64,000 bases of DNA from Furcasterigmium furcatum. Lineage: Eukaryota > Ascomycota > Sordariomycetes > Glomerellales > Plectosphaerellaceae. The notes beneath the pieces are model-generated. The model was not told the DNA's origin and ran no database searches. It was given only the letters and a program-made list of their open reading frames with translations. The position numbers were made by a program, and so were the translations under genes. Location: the NCBI GenBank assembly GCA_001599815.1, contig BCIA01000001.1:4220934-4284933 (forward strand). The letters run 5' to 3'. Shown here piece by piece: positions 45,891-56,992 of the stretch. Each line of letters starts with the position of its first letter. Position 1 is the stretch's first letter.

Positions 45891-48355
45891 ATGGCAACCC
45901 CCAAAAGGCGAAAGATCGACGCCCCCGATGGCGGCAACCAGCGTATGCTCCCTCAGCCTTTCCCGCTCCCCTTTGTGCAACGCAACGACAATAAAAGGAC
46001 CGAGCAACTTACTGACACGAGCCAGAAATGAGTGCGGCCAGTGCATTTGCCCTGCGGCGACAGCTGCTGGCTGGCAATGCCACTCCAAGCGCGCCCTCGA
46101 CCCCAGATCCCACCCTGGGAGACATTCCGATGAGCCCAGGGCCTGCCGCTACACCAGCTCCTAGGACTCGAAAAGCGAACGAGCCCAGATCGAGAAAGGC
46201 AAGCGAGCCGCCGGCCGAGGCTTCTTCTGCGACAGGGAGCGGTTCTGGGGTTGGCACCGCCGACGGTGCTCAGATTCCCCTCGTGGGCTCGAGGTACGAA
46301 CGCCGTTGGACTCGAGGTCAGGACCAGTCTGCTAACGCACTCAGCTCCGCGGAATCTCTAGCAGCGCCCTCACTACCAACAGTGAAGCAGTTTTCGACCT
46401 TCAGATTTAACAAGTCCAACTCGAGAAAGCTCCCTAGCGGTGTTGTCCAGCTCAAGCTCTCTGACAGCGAGGTACGCTCCCTTGCCGCGATATCGCGACT
46501 ATGACGGGTGTCAACCTGACTGTTTTCTAGCGCTTTGTGCTTCTCGGGAATTACGGCATCCGAGTAATCAGAGGCGAGGTCACTGTCGCCGGGGCGACGC
46601 TCGCGCCATCCGACACCGTATCATGGGTGCACGCAGCACAATGTCATGCGCTGCCTGTCCTGCGGAGTGCCGCGGATACCAAGCTGGAGCTACATCCATC
46701 ACCCCAAGCTGCAGGTCTTCGGAATCTCGAGAAACTCAGCCCTCTTTTCAGAGGGCTATGGAACGATGTAGGCGGGAAAGACGCCCCTTCATCGGACACC
46801 TATCAGATGGTGAGCATTGAAGACATGGCCACCCAATGGACGGTCGACTGACTTGGGCCAGATCCAAACTTCAAACGATATCCCTCGGCGAACTGTCGTC
46901 CAGGAGCTCGTCGCTCACCCCGCTTGGAATAAGAAGCTGGCGGAATTGACAGCTCCTCGCGATGGGAGGAGCCCCGTAGTCTTCGTCACCGGCCCAAAGT
47001 CATCGGGCAAGTCCACGTTCGGACGGATACTCGGAAACAAATTCTTCACCTCGGCCCTGAAGAGCTCCAACCGCCAGTCATGCGCCATCGCGGTCCTGGA
47101 TCTGGACCTGGGACAGCCCGAGTATGGCCCTGTCGGCACCGTCGGGCTCGTCCAGGTCAACTCGGCAAACCTTGCTCCGGCCTTTGCCCGGCCAGCCCTC
47201 AACGGCACATCTACCTCCCTGCTGAGGCTGCATGCCCTGGCCGCCGTGTCTCCCGCGCAGGATCCTGAGCTGTACGTTGAGGCAGCACTCGATCTCTACC
47301 ATCGGTACCAGCAGTCGCCGCTGCGAAACCGACCGCTCATTGTCAATACTTCAGGGTGGATATTGGGGACCGGGCTCAACCTTTTGACAGAGCTGATTTC
47401 GAAAATCAATCCGACGGATGTGGTTTACATGTCCGAGGACGGGCCCCTTGAGAGCGTGGACGCCATCAGCGGCGCTTTCAAGGGGGTGTTCGCGACTCTG
47501 CCTTCCCAGCAGGCCGAGTTCGCTTCACGAACTGCGGCGCATCTGCGCGCGATGCAGATCATGTCGTACTTTCACGCGTCAGCCGACAAGAAGGGCGAAG
47601 TGTCCTGGAATTCATCTCCGCTCTCGGCGCAACCACCGCTGCATGTCCACTATGCTGGAGCAGATGCCGGAATCCTGGGTATCATAAGCTACGAGTTCCA
47701 ACCGCCGGCAGAGCTACTGGCAGATACCATCAATGGCTCTATCCTCGCCCTCGTGGAGATTGAGGACATGAAGGCGCTGGCGGGTCTTCTGCGAGACAGC
47801 GACCTAACGAAAGACTCGGCGGCGGAGGGAGACGTCGAGAGAACCGCCGACTACGACTCCATCATTTCTCGATCCCCAGAAGGTATTCCATTTATCCCCA
47901 ATCCCGATTCTCAATCACTCGACCCGAAATACTGCCAGTGCCTTGGTCTGGTTCTGCTCCGGGGTATCGACACCGCAAACAGCCAGCTCCAGTTGCTGAC
48001 CCCGATACCGCTCACTCGAATTCAGGAGAGCCGCAAAACTGGGAGGCAGCTGGTTCTTTTGCACGGGAAATTCGATACGCCTGGTTGGGCGTACACCGAG
48101 GACTCTTACGCCCGGACGTTCAAGCAAGGCAGCGCTGGGGATGATCGGCTGGAGGCCGGCAATGACGAGGACGACGATATTGATGAGGATACTGGGAGGG
48201 AGGCTGCGGATGTGACACAGGAAGTCAGCACGGGGGCCGACCTCGGGGAGACGCCATGGGTCGAAGTCTTACGAGACAACGAGAAACGACCCGTGGGATC
48301 TCGAGTCTGGCGTGTGAGGCGAGATCTGGGCAAAGGCGGCCCGGGAGGTGATTAA
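45891..48355 (+). CDS. GRC3: Polynucleotide 5'-hydroxyl-kinase Grc3
   Basis: Four exons (45891-45942, 46026-46471, 46531-46809, 46862-48355) give 756 residues. A disordered N-terminus (MATPKRRKIDAP, then Pro/Ala/Ser-rich) is followed by a beta-rich domain with RFVLLGNYGIRVIRGEV. The kinase domain has Walker A GPKSSGKST starting at residue 303, LDLDLGQPEYGPVGTVGL, LIVNTSGWILGTGLNLL and VVYMSED. The C-terminal domain ends in an acidic stretch and RVWRVRRDLGKG. In yeast Grc3 phosphorylates the 5'-OH of cleaved ITS2 with the nuclease Las1 during pre-rRNA processing in the nucleolus. It belongs to the Clp1/NOL9 family. Motif order and length support Grc3 rather than Clp1, which is shorter and lacks the N-terminal tail. 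Confidence 0.9.
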
Positions 48356-48451
48356 GGCAAATGATTGACATCCTGCGGGGGTCTATCTCTGGAGGATGAC
48401 AAATTTCCATCAACCACGATGGCCTGTTCATGAGACCTTGGGCCGCTTCCT

Positions 48452-50051
48452 TCATCCGTGTTCCCTCTTCCACTCGTCCAGCCACTCTCGGACGAAATCA
48501 ATGATGAAGCTCTGTGCCTCGCGGACCGGCTGCGGCGGCAACTCAGGGGTGGTCTCGTTTGGGAGAATCCCGTTCTCGTCCCAGTGATGGACGGCACCGC
48601 CGCCGATGATCATCCTCGGCTCGCTGGGGGTCGAAGGAGGGTAGTCAAGACCGATCTTGTGAGGGGTCGCCTGGCGCCAGGGGTCGGCTTCACCATCGAT
48701 GATAGCCACGCGAGGGTAGCTGAACTCGTAGCCTCCGTGCTTGTTGATGGCGTCTATGTCGGGCATGCCCTGCATCTGGAAGGCCCCACGACACGTGGCG
48801 CTCGTGAAGTTCAGGTCGATGAGGCGGGAGATCATGGGGAGCTGGTTCTCCGGGACGCCAGAGCCAGTCTGGAAGTATCCCCATCTGCGAGATGTCAGAT
48901 AGTCGTGCCCAACATGAGTCCGAACGGCTATAAATACTTACTGGGTGCACGCGGGTGACGTTGACGTATCCGATGTAGTTTTTCATGCTAACAATAAGCT
49001 CATCGATCTCATCCTCGTATCCGCCAATGGCCAGAATCCTCTCGATGTCCCGGTGATGCTGCTCCGTTGCGGGATACAGCACCTCCGTCGCCGTCATGTT
49101 GTCACAGTACAGCGCGAACGCCGGGCTGCTGAGGACCGGGTCCCAGTTCACGGACTGCAGCCCGGCAATGCCGCCGCCGATGGCGCTGGCGAAGTCCACA
49201 TCCCGGGTGACATTCTCCAGGCCAAATGTCTCCTTGAGCAGCTGTATCTCGTCCCTGTCGCCACCCAGGAGGATGTTGTCGACCACTTGAGTCACCTTCT
49301 GGGTAGCCGGCGCACAGCCTTCGGGGGAATACAAGCGAGCCGCCTCGTAGTACTCCCAGGAATCAGTGACCGCCGCCGTCACGCCCGACGAGGAGATGGC
49401 GCCCCAGAAGAGGTCGGGGTACAGCTTGCGCAGAAAGGCCACGAACGCACCCGCGTACGACCCGCCATACAGGATCTAAGGGGTACCAGGCGCGGTGAGA
49501 TCGACGTCCTCGTGTCCCGGGACGACGATGTTCTTGGCAAAGTAGGGGGTGTCGGCCATGGCTTGGTCCGTGGTGAGAAAGCGCAGCTTCTCGACACTGA
49601 GATCAGGGGTCAACTTGCTCTCGCCGTAGTAGCGGTGCTCGAGGATGACTCCAAGGCCGTTTGTTGCTTCTGTCAAGATGGCGACGATGCCTTTCTGGAG
49701 GTAATGCAGCCGGCCGGCGCCACTGGTCTCGCCAGCGCTGAGGACGATGATTGGGACTCCTTTCTCGTAGTAACGGTCGTTGAACCAGTACCGGAGGTCA
49801 AAGCAGCCGTTCGAGTGAGGCTCGTACATGGAGTCGTTGTGGAAATGGTCGATCGGGACGGAGATGGTGTTTGGGGGATACATATCGACGGGGTTGGGTG
49901 CATTCTGACGGCGCAGCAGAGCGGCTGCAGCCTCGTCGTCCACCCATACCTGGCCGGTCTTCTCGGTGGTACCAATATCAAAGCTCAAGGATGTCACGGT
50001 CGAAGCTCCTGACAGGAGCAGAAGCCCCAGACTAACCAACGTTGATATCAT
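48452..50051 (-). pseudogene. Secreted S28-family serine peptidase, broken
   Basis: Reading from 50051, a signal peptide (MISTLVSLGLLLLSGAS) and a typical S28 body are seen: NTISVPIDHFHNDS, IIVLSAGETSGAG, ILEHRYYGES, the nucleophile motif YGGSYAGAF, the acid IDGEADPW and AVHHWDENG with the histidine. An in-frame TAG at 49478-49476 falls exactly where the family has a Trp just before ILYGGSY. Farther on, the possible intron at 48885-48941 cannot be spliced in frame: the donor side ends in phase 0 while the downstream WGYFQTGSG frame needs two more bases. About 40 residues normally present between these parts are missing. The intact protein would be a prolyl/tripeptidyl-type exopeptidase. Nonsense plus lost frame argue for a pseudogene. 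A sequencing error could explain one lesion but hardly both. Confidence 0.78.
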
Positions 50052-51027
50052 CGTGCCTGATGTCTCATTTGGCTGCATGAAGTGAGGACCAGGGGAGGGA
50101 AGCTTGACCAACGCCACACTCCTTGGTATTTGAACATCAGGAGGGGATCACTGGGTACCATCTTCATCTGCCGAGGATCTGGTCTATCTCCGTCCGGACG
50201 CGGCGAGAGTAATGTTACCTTCCGCATCGGAGGGTCGTACAGAGTCATGGCACGATGGAGCCGAGTGAGGGCGGGCGACTGCGCACGCATTGTTAATTCT
50301 GACCTTCCACAACAGATGTTTCGACTGACAATCACCTGCGCGAGGGCGCAAGGCAAAGGCCTCCCGACGGGCCAGTCCCGGGGCAGACAGCCTTGATATA
50401 GCGCGAACACCCGAGTCGTTGACGTGAAGCGGTCTGCGGGATTGGACACAGGCCGGGCAGACATCGGACGGATGATCTGGCAGCGAGTCGTGAAAATCAT
50501 GTAGACCGGGGGTTGGCTTATGACTCGATGTAACCACGAGGCGGGGACGCGCTCACGGCTGTTGGGAAAGATTCATGAAGCTCCATGTTGTCGAGTATGA
50601 GGTTGACGAAGCTGAGACTACAAGTTCATCAATACCTCCTCAGTTAACAATGACACCTCTCCGCTGCAGATGATGACAGCTCCGTAAGTCAGCCCATATA
50701 TCAGCCGGAATTCTCACTCGGGATTCTCACTCATGTTGTTCGCCCATTGTCCCCTGCACGCTACCGGTGAAGAACTCACCCCAGAACTAAAGTTTGAGTT
50801 GATTCATGTTGGAGGGCTGAGGGTGTGGGTGGCGATGTGTCGTGAAGCCCACACCCGGATGGTGCCGCGAACACGACTCATCCAAGGCCTTGCTCGATCC
50901 AAGACACTAAGATTGTAGCACGAGTAGACCTATGGCCAAGCTTGACTCTTGCTACTGGGGTGCGTAATTGCTCGCGGCCAATGACTGGTGCTCAGATAGC
51001 CTCCGCTACGTCACACGACAGGGGGAC

Positions 51028-51053
51028 CGAGAACGAGAACGAGAACGAGAACG
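51028..51053. repeat. CGAGAA hexamer, four copies
   Basis: Four perfect CGAGAA units plus two bases. Simple repeat in intergenic DNA. Confidence 0.85.
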
Positions 51054-51187
51054 GATGGAAGGGATGTGGAACAGCAGACTATCGCCAACGTCGCTAAATA
51101 GTCATTGCCTTGTGAACAGTAACTGAGATTTCGGTACTTCGAAAACACTCCTCCATCTGTGGAAACTACCATGTTCTGTAAGGAATT

Positions 51188-51207
51188 GCAAGCAAGCAAG
51201 CAAGCAA
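51188..51207. repeat. GCAA tetramer, five copies
   Basis: Five perfect GCAA units in intergenic DNA. Confidence 0.85.
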
Positions 51208-52559
51208 ACCATTCTGCGAAACTGATAAGATATACATGTAGTAAGCCTGGCCAAGACTCCACGTCGCCTAGCAGACATATTCTCCAGCTGTATGGAGTGC
51301 AAACCCAATCCAAATTGCCGAGACTGGCGGTTAACGACGCAATTAGGTTCGTGATAACGCACGCGAGATAGAATTAGGCTGTTCGCCCGGTGTGGCTCTC
51401 CCCAGTTTGTTCAACAACTGGTCTTATACACCCAAACAGACTACACTCCCGTCGATACTTGCCACTTTGGCGAGAACGGAGGGACGGACCCCGGTGCTGA
51501 CTCCGACAGGCTGTGCCGCCGCAATCCTGCCTCGTCTGGGCCATGGAGGTTGCGTGGGCGTCCTCGAAGCGTCGGGAAATGTGAGGATCGAGCAGGCCCT
51601 TTGCCACAGAGTAAATACCCGAGAGAACAAGCCCCTTCCTTCACTTGAGCACTCGCGCCTTTAGAAGCATCGCCGTAATCCTCACGGAGTTTCCTGGTTT
51701 AAGTACATAAAGTAGTCCATAGGACTCGGGAGTACCGCCCATTTCCTGATCTCCCCTTACCCATAAGGCCGGGAGAAGCTCATGAAAATACAAGTAGGAA
51801 CGCTCGCCCTACGGCCTAGGACAAGCCCGAGTACCGAATTTCCGGCATGGCACTTTGCGATTAATCTGAACGGAAACCAGATCCCTGGCATGAGATCTCG
51901 TGGTTCGTCCAATGCTCGTGGCGGCAGACGTGAGCAAGATACATCCCTGTCACAACCCCGATGCAGCGGAACTCAAATTTCGGCAACCGTCTCCATTTTG
52001 GATCTCATTCCCGTCGCACTAGACCTGAATAAACCGCATCGTGGACGAGCCAAGTCGACAAAGTTATGGGGGTCCCTGCAATGTCTGGCGCTTGGAATCT
52101 CCCGACGTGCGCCGGCTATCCTCCGAAAGGCCACATTCGTTTCACTGTGATTGAACTTGATTTGTGGAAAGAGGCTCTCCCCTTGCGTCTTACCAGAGCC
52201 GCAGATTACACGGGTGCAGCTCCTATTAGGACAGCGCCATCCTCAATGCGGGTGGCATACTGTGCAAGCCAAGCAGTTTGCCAACGGGTATTGAGGCCTG
52301 AATAAGGCAACGGACATCGTGAACAGGCAAGCGTCGTTGAGCGCGGGGGCCTGGCCCGTGTGGAATAGTCTCGGCAATGAAATCCCCTAAGACCTACCCC
52401 TGAAGAACTGGAGAAACGCAGGAGTATATGTACGTCGCCGACTCTCCAGGCCGGCCTTGTGAGTTGCCTGGCTCCTCAACTTGTATTCTCCGTACCTATT
52501 TTCTCATCACAGCCAGAACTCGCTTCTGCATTCCTTTGCATATATCATTCTTTGTCAAC

Positions 52560-53962
52560 ATGCATTTCTCTACATTAGCTTTCCTCCTCGGGGCGCCTGC
52601 GCTCTCCCTCGCCCAGGTCGTGGGCAGGGCTTACGGTTTTGCTTCGGGAGTCACCGGCGGCGGGTCCGCCGCTCCCGCTGTCCCGAGGGACATTGCACAG
52701 TGAGTTTGATGTCAGCAACACCGGCTGCAAGCTGAAGCACTTGGCGGGCACACTCTGACCAGTTTCTCAGGCTCAAGTCGTGGCTCGCAGATGACACTCC
52801 TCGCACCATCAGGATCGACAAGACCTTCAACTTCATTGGCTCCGAGGGCAGAGTCACTGAGATGGGATGCCGTGAGAAGAACATCTGCAGCATGCTCAAC
52901 GGCGGCCAGGACTGGATCAAGCCCGACTGCGACAGCAACCAGACCCCCATCCAGGTCTCATACGACAAGGCCGGCACCAGGGGCATGGATGTCGGCAGCA
53001 ACAAGAGCATTGTTGGTGTCGGCAACCGCGGTGTTCTCCTTGGAAAGGGTCTCCGCCTGAAGAAGGGCGCGAAGAACGTCATCATCCAGAACATCCACAT
53101 CGACGTGAGTACCGTTTATGTCATCGTGATAGAAGCCCAAGTGCTCACGTATTGCCAGAACCTCAACCCCCAGTATGTCTGGGGTGGTGATGCCATTGAT
53201 CTGACCGGCGACAACAACGGTGTTTGGATTGACCACTGCAAGGCAAGCTTTCGGATCCTGACAACGCTCACAGACTACCAACTGACCTGTGTTCAAAGTT
53301 CTCTCGCATTGGCCGTCAGATGTTTGTCTCTCAGTAAGTACCGTGTCACACTTCGAGATGAGCTTGAGTGAGCGAGCTCCTAACACTTGTGCTTTCGCAG
53401 CTTCGGCGCCGGCAACACCGCTACTCTCTCCAACAACGAGTTCGACGGCCGCACGAGCTGGACCCGTTCCTGCAACAGCGACCATTACTGGACGATCATG
53501 ATTGTCGGTGATCTCGACAAGATCTCCTTCGACAAGAACTACCTCCACGACGTCTCCGGCCGCGCCCCCAAGATCGGTTCCGAGAACGGCGTCCAGATCG
53601 TTCACGCCACGAACAACTACTACAACTGGAACAGCGGCCACGCCTTCGACATCTCCTTCGTCGGCGCCAAGGTCCTGCTCGAGGGCAACCGCTTCGAGAA
53701 CCAGCCCCAGCCCATGACGCCGGCCTCCGCCAACGGCAAGGTCTTCAACGTCTACGACCAGGAGTCTCGCGTGGCTTGTGCCGCTCTCATCGGCCGTAAC
53801 TGCGAGCTGAACGCCCTCACTGCCTCCGGGTCTTGGAGCAGGCGCCGGGACAACAGCGTCCTTCAGGAGATGGCCAAGGACAGGGGCCGTCTTGTCACTC
53901 CCATCCGCTATGGAGACACCAAGGGCCATGTCATGGGCAACTACGGCATCGGCCGCATCTAA
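52560..53962 (+). CDS. Secreted pectin lyase (polysaccharide lyase family 1)
   Basis: Five exons (52560-52699, 52771-53104, 53159-53242, 53299-53333, 53401-53962) give 384 residues. A signal peptide (MHFSTLAFLLGAPALSLA) precedes the parallel beta-helix. Family marks include GFASGVTGGGSAAP, NKSIVGVGNRGVL, VWGGDAIDLTGDNNGVWIDHCK, FGAGNTATLSNNEFDG and DVSGRAPKIG with the conserved catalytic-site Arg. The form resembles fungal pectin lyases, which cleave methyl-esterified homogalacturonan by beta-elimination, more than pectate lyases, because the vWiDH region continues into FSRIGRQMFVSH and the calcium-site aspartates are not evident. The third intron has a GC donor. The enzyme should act on plant cell walls outside the cell. 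Confidence 0.92.
53243..53298 (+). other. GC-AG intron in the pectin lyase gene
   Basis: The exon end IDHCK is followed by GCAAGC, not GT, and the acceptor is TTCAAAG. This is the only junction that keeps frame into FSRIGRQMFVSH. Confidence 0.75.
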
Positions 53963-54377
53963 TTTGTTGATGTTTATGCTGGGCCATTAGCATGGCATCA
54001 GCTGTAGTTGGCGGCGAAGTCCTGAGGCTGGCCGCAAGGAACCTGACTATTCAAGCATATACTTGAGCTGTACATATTCTATTCTCTTCATTCCACCCAA
54101 AGAACGATCTCTCTTGGTCTCGAGGACCACTGGGTACCACGGTCACATTGCTTCTGTTCATATCCATGAACTAGTGTGATGTCTATGGGCACTGCCTGAC
54201 CCGTTTGACAGTCAACTGCCTGAATCATTCAGTAAGCCCGCCCTTATTGGGAGTCGGCTGTATTGCGGGAGGACCTATTGCTTGGGAGGTCCGACCCCGA
54301 ACATACAAGACATGCTGGAGTGATCATGGAAGTCGGAATTAGAGGGATATCATTCATTAGTCTACTTCGTCGGATCA
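53963..54377. other. Intergenic, convergent 3' flanks
   Basis: This is the 3' flank of the pectin lyase and methyltransferase genes. No gene recognised. Confidence 0.5.
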
Positions 54378-55373
54378 TTACGCGGGTTTCTGCGCCGTTA
54401 TCACCAGCACGTCGAATATTGGATGTACAGCAGGGTTCTTCACCGCCCGCCGCACGCCGGCGTTGAGGACCATGACCTCTGACGGGCTCCATCCCAGCAC
54501 GTCCGTGAACAGCGCGGCCGTGAAGGCCTCGACGCCCTCGGTAAAGTTGGCGCCCATTAGCGCGCCGCACTCCTTCAGCCTGGGGTCCAGGGGCCAGCTC
54601 CCGACCGGCAGCTTGAACGCCTCTTGCTTCGTGTTGATGAAGCCCGCCTCCTCGACCCAGCCCTTGATCGATGGGGCGGGGTCCATCGTCCGCCCGATCT
54701 TGTCGCACGCCTCGAGGAGGCCGTTCATCATGACGACGATCTGGTTGTCGGGCTGCAGGCTCTCGTCCTCGGAGTACATCGTGTTGGCTGACTCCATAAA
54801 CTCGACCCAGCCCCCGGGCTTGAGGTTCTCGAAGATTTGCTCAATGAGACGGGGCCAGTCCCGGATGGAGCCCGCCATGTACCGGCAGTGGATGAAGTCG
54901 TACGGCTCGGGCTCCATCCACTCCAGCTCCACGTCGTCGACGGCGAACTTGACGTTCGGGGGCGTCCATTCGGGCTGGATCGGGCTGAGGTCGTTGCCGA
55001 CGATGAGCTTCGTGTCGGGGTGCGCGTCGCCGAAATGGATCGGCCAGACGCCGGTGCCGGTGCCGATGTCCAGGACGGTCTTCCCCCTGGGGTCGATGGG
55101 CGCGAGGAACAGGCGGTCGCCGAGGAGCCGGAAGAATACGTGGTGCACCATGTCCAGCCGGTCCTGCTCCTGCTCGTCGTTGGGGAAGTTGTAGCTCCCG
55201 GACTGGTAGCCGTGGTATCGCCGGCCGTGCTTCCACTCGTATCTCGTGACATTAGATCGTATGGAGATGCTGGCGGACGAGGCGCCCTGGTTGTACGTGA
55301 AGAGCGACTCCTCGACCTCCGGGTCGACCTCGACTTCGGTCATGATGTCGTCGACAGGTTTCTCTTCGACCAT
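54378..55373 (-). CDS. LaeA-like SAM-dependent methyltransferase
   Basis: A single exon of 331 residues, started at the ATG at 55373 (MVEEKPVDDIM) because the frame upstream to 55631 is of low complexity and Arg/Pro-rich. Motif I VLDIGTGTGVW (DIGTGTG at residues 102-108) is a class I SAM-binding loop. HPDTKLIVGNDLSPIQPEW, DVELEWMEPEPYDFIHCRYM and NLKPGGWVEF follow, the set seen in LaeA-like and TAM-domain fungal methyltransferases. Founding member LaeA is a nuclear regulator of secondary metabolism, but most paralogues, including this one, may methylate small molecules or unknown targets. The N-terminal YEWKHGRRYHGY is typical of the wider family. It is not next to a recognisable biosynthetic core gene. 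Confidence 0.88.
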   Translation of the reverse strand: MVEEKPVDDIMTEVEVDPEVEESLFTYNQGASSASISIRSNVTRYEWKHGRRYHGYQSGSYNFPNDEQEQDRLDMVHHVFFRLLGDRLFLAPIDPRGKTVLDIGTGTGVWPIHFGDAHPDTKLIVGNDLSPIQPEWTPPNVKFAVDDVELEWMEPEPYDFIHCRYMAGSIRDWPRLIEQIFENLKPGGWVEFMESANTMYSEDESLQPDNQIVVMMNGLLEACDKIGRTMDPAPSIKGWVEEAGFINTKQEAFKLPVGSWPLDPRLKECGALMGANFTEGVEAFTAALFTDVLGWSPSEVMVLNAGVRRAVKNPAVHPIFDVLVITAQKPA

Positions 55374-56408
55374 GGCCACGCTGCGACCGGTCCTTCGCCT
55401 CGAGCAGCGACTGGGCGGGTTGTCCGATGCCGATTGAGTGTCTTCTCCCGGCGAAACGGGGTGTTGACGAGAGTTGAAGAGGTGCAAGTCCGCGGGGAGC
55501 GAGAGCAAGCTGAAGGCGAAGAACAGGGGGCCGACTCCGAGAGATCGGCCACGACCCTCCCTCCTTGGGTCCCGAGGGCCCTTGTCTTTGTCCAAAACGG
55601 CGGCGGGCACCCAGGGCTGTGGGTTCGCCATGCAGGTGTGGTTGCACCGTTGAACGCATGTGGTTTAGGGCCAGCGCCTTGGCTGGGAACAGACCGCTGG
55701 AGCTGGGGCAGATTGGAGAAATGGTGGTCCGTGGCGTGCACTGCCGGAGGAGGCAAGCATGGCTTTCGTTGGACACCCCTCACCAGCCTTTGCAGTGCTA
55801 TGATCCGAGTGGACGGTACATCGTGCTGGAGTGAGCCAGGATGTGACGCTGGCACACCATCAAGACACGGCTGGAGCGTGGGAACTTGCAATGTAACTGA
55901 GCTGAAGGCAGAAAATGAGTCTTACCAGTGGATTTCCGCCGTGCTAGTAGTAGTACCACTAGGGGCGAGCTATTCAGTCCAGGGGCTCTTCGGGGAACGG
56001 ATGGAGTCGGGCGAGACCCCCCTTGTCTTTGCGCGCGGTGGAATATTCAGGGAACAGATCAGCGGGGGCCCTGGGGAACCCGCACATCAGGACAAGATGT
56101 TCGTCGCATCTCACAAATGGCACTTCGGACCTGATGTCTACCCAAGAGAGAATGATGCCCCGTATTCTCGGTGTGCCGCTCCAGGTTATGGGCCCGAACC
56201 AGACAGCCGGTACGAAGCCCGGGCAGAAATAAGCAGAAAGTAATCAGAAAAGATCTGGACCGCCACCCCCGGTCCAATGCATCTTGTCGGTGACACAGAT
56301 GAAGACCCCGAAAGCGCCACCAAACAGAGGTGGGAAAGATTGGAGGGAATTACTGGTAATTTATTACTCGTCAACCCCGACTTCACTACAATGAACTGCC
56401 TCTCCCGC
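55374..56408. other. Intergenic, upstream of the methyltransferase
   Basis: This covers the promoter of the methyltransferase gene and the 3' flank of the SRPBCC gene. Open frames through 55400-56240 on the plus strand are shadows or chance. No gene called. Confidence 0.5.
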
Positions 56409-56992
56409 CTAAGAAGCACCAGCCCGCCTCTCGACCTCCTTCTTGAGCTCATCGTTGAACTTCTTCCAATCCTCAAGCGTGGTCTTCCTGAAGGACCAGC
56501 CTTCTCCCATGAGGAACGCTATGGGCCCCTCAAACTTCTCCATCTGTCGGAACGACGTCCCGCCGGGAGTCTTCTCGCTGGGAGTGAAGAAGAAGTGGTG
56601 CCTGCCCGAGACAATGTAGGGGACCGCGCCCGTCCACTCGAAGGACGCGTGAGTGTTGACCTTTGGTGATTGCGTTAGCAGGATGGTTCTCGGCTCCGGA
56701 TCAGAAGCTGGGCACCTCGAATTTCGGGTTGAAGCCGAATGCAGGTAGCGTGACGCTGAGGTAGTCTCCCGCCTTGAGCTGGCTCACATGGCCGACGTTG
56801 TCGGGCAGCTTGATCACCCAGCGCGTCCAGTCCTTGTAGCTCTGGAAGTCAAGGAACTGCCAGCATCCGTGTCAGCTCGCGGTGGATATCCGTCTGGAGG
56901 CGCCTTCAGAAAGCACTCACGACCTCGCGGACAACCTCGGGGGGCGCCGCGATCTCAATCTCCGAAAGAAGGGCGCTCGGCGCTTGACCCAT
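56409..56992 (-). CDS. SRPBCC-domain (START-like) protein
   Basis: Three short exons (56992-56921, 56856-56716, 56660-56409) join in frame to 154 residues, the normal size of a stand-alone SRPBCC protein. It starts MGQAPSALLSEIEIAAPPEVV, then VFLDFQSYKDWTRWVIKL, and in the second half FEWTGAVPYIVSGRHHFFF and TSFRQMEKFEGPIAFL, matching the alternating strands and final long helix (LEDWKKFNDELKKEVERR) of polyketide-cyclase/dehydrase-like proteins. These bind hydrophobic ligands in a deep cavity. The ligand is unknown. The second intron uses a GTGCCC donor with a clear CTAAC branch site; a stop codon would follow at once without splicing. Confidence 0.8.

Larger units (their letters stand above)
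50052..52559. other. Intergenic, 2.5 kb, with small tandem repeats
   Basis: No coding exon recognised. Two microsatellites are present (51028-51053 and 51188-51207). The last 200 bases are probably the promoter of the pectin lyase gene, which in fungi is usually carbon-source regulated, though no specific site was identified. Confidence 0.5.

Noticed and set aside
53159..53399. Idea that the pectin lyase is a frameshifted pseudogene
   Set aside because: A GC-AG intron and a 35-base exon restore the frame and the conserved QMFVSH segment, so no lesion is needed.
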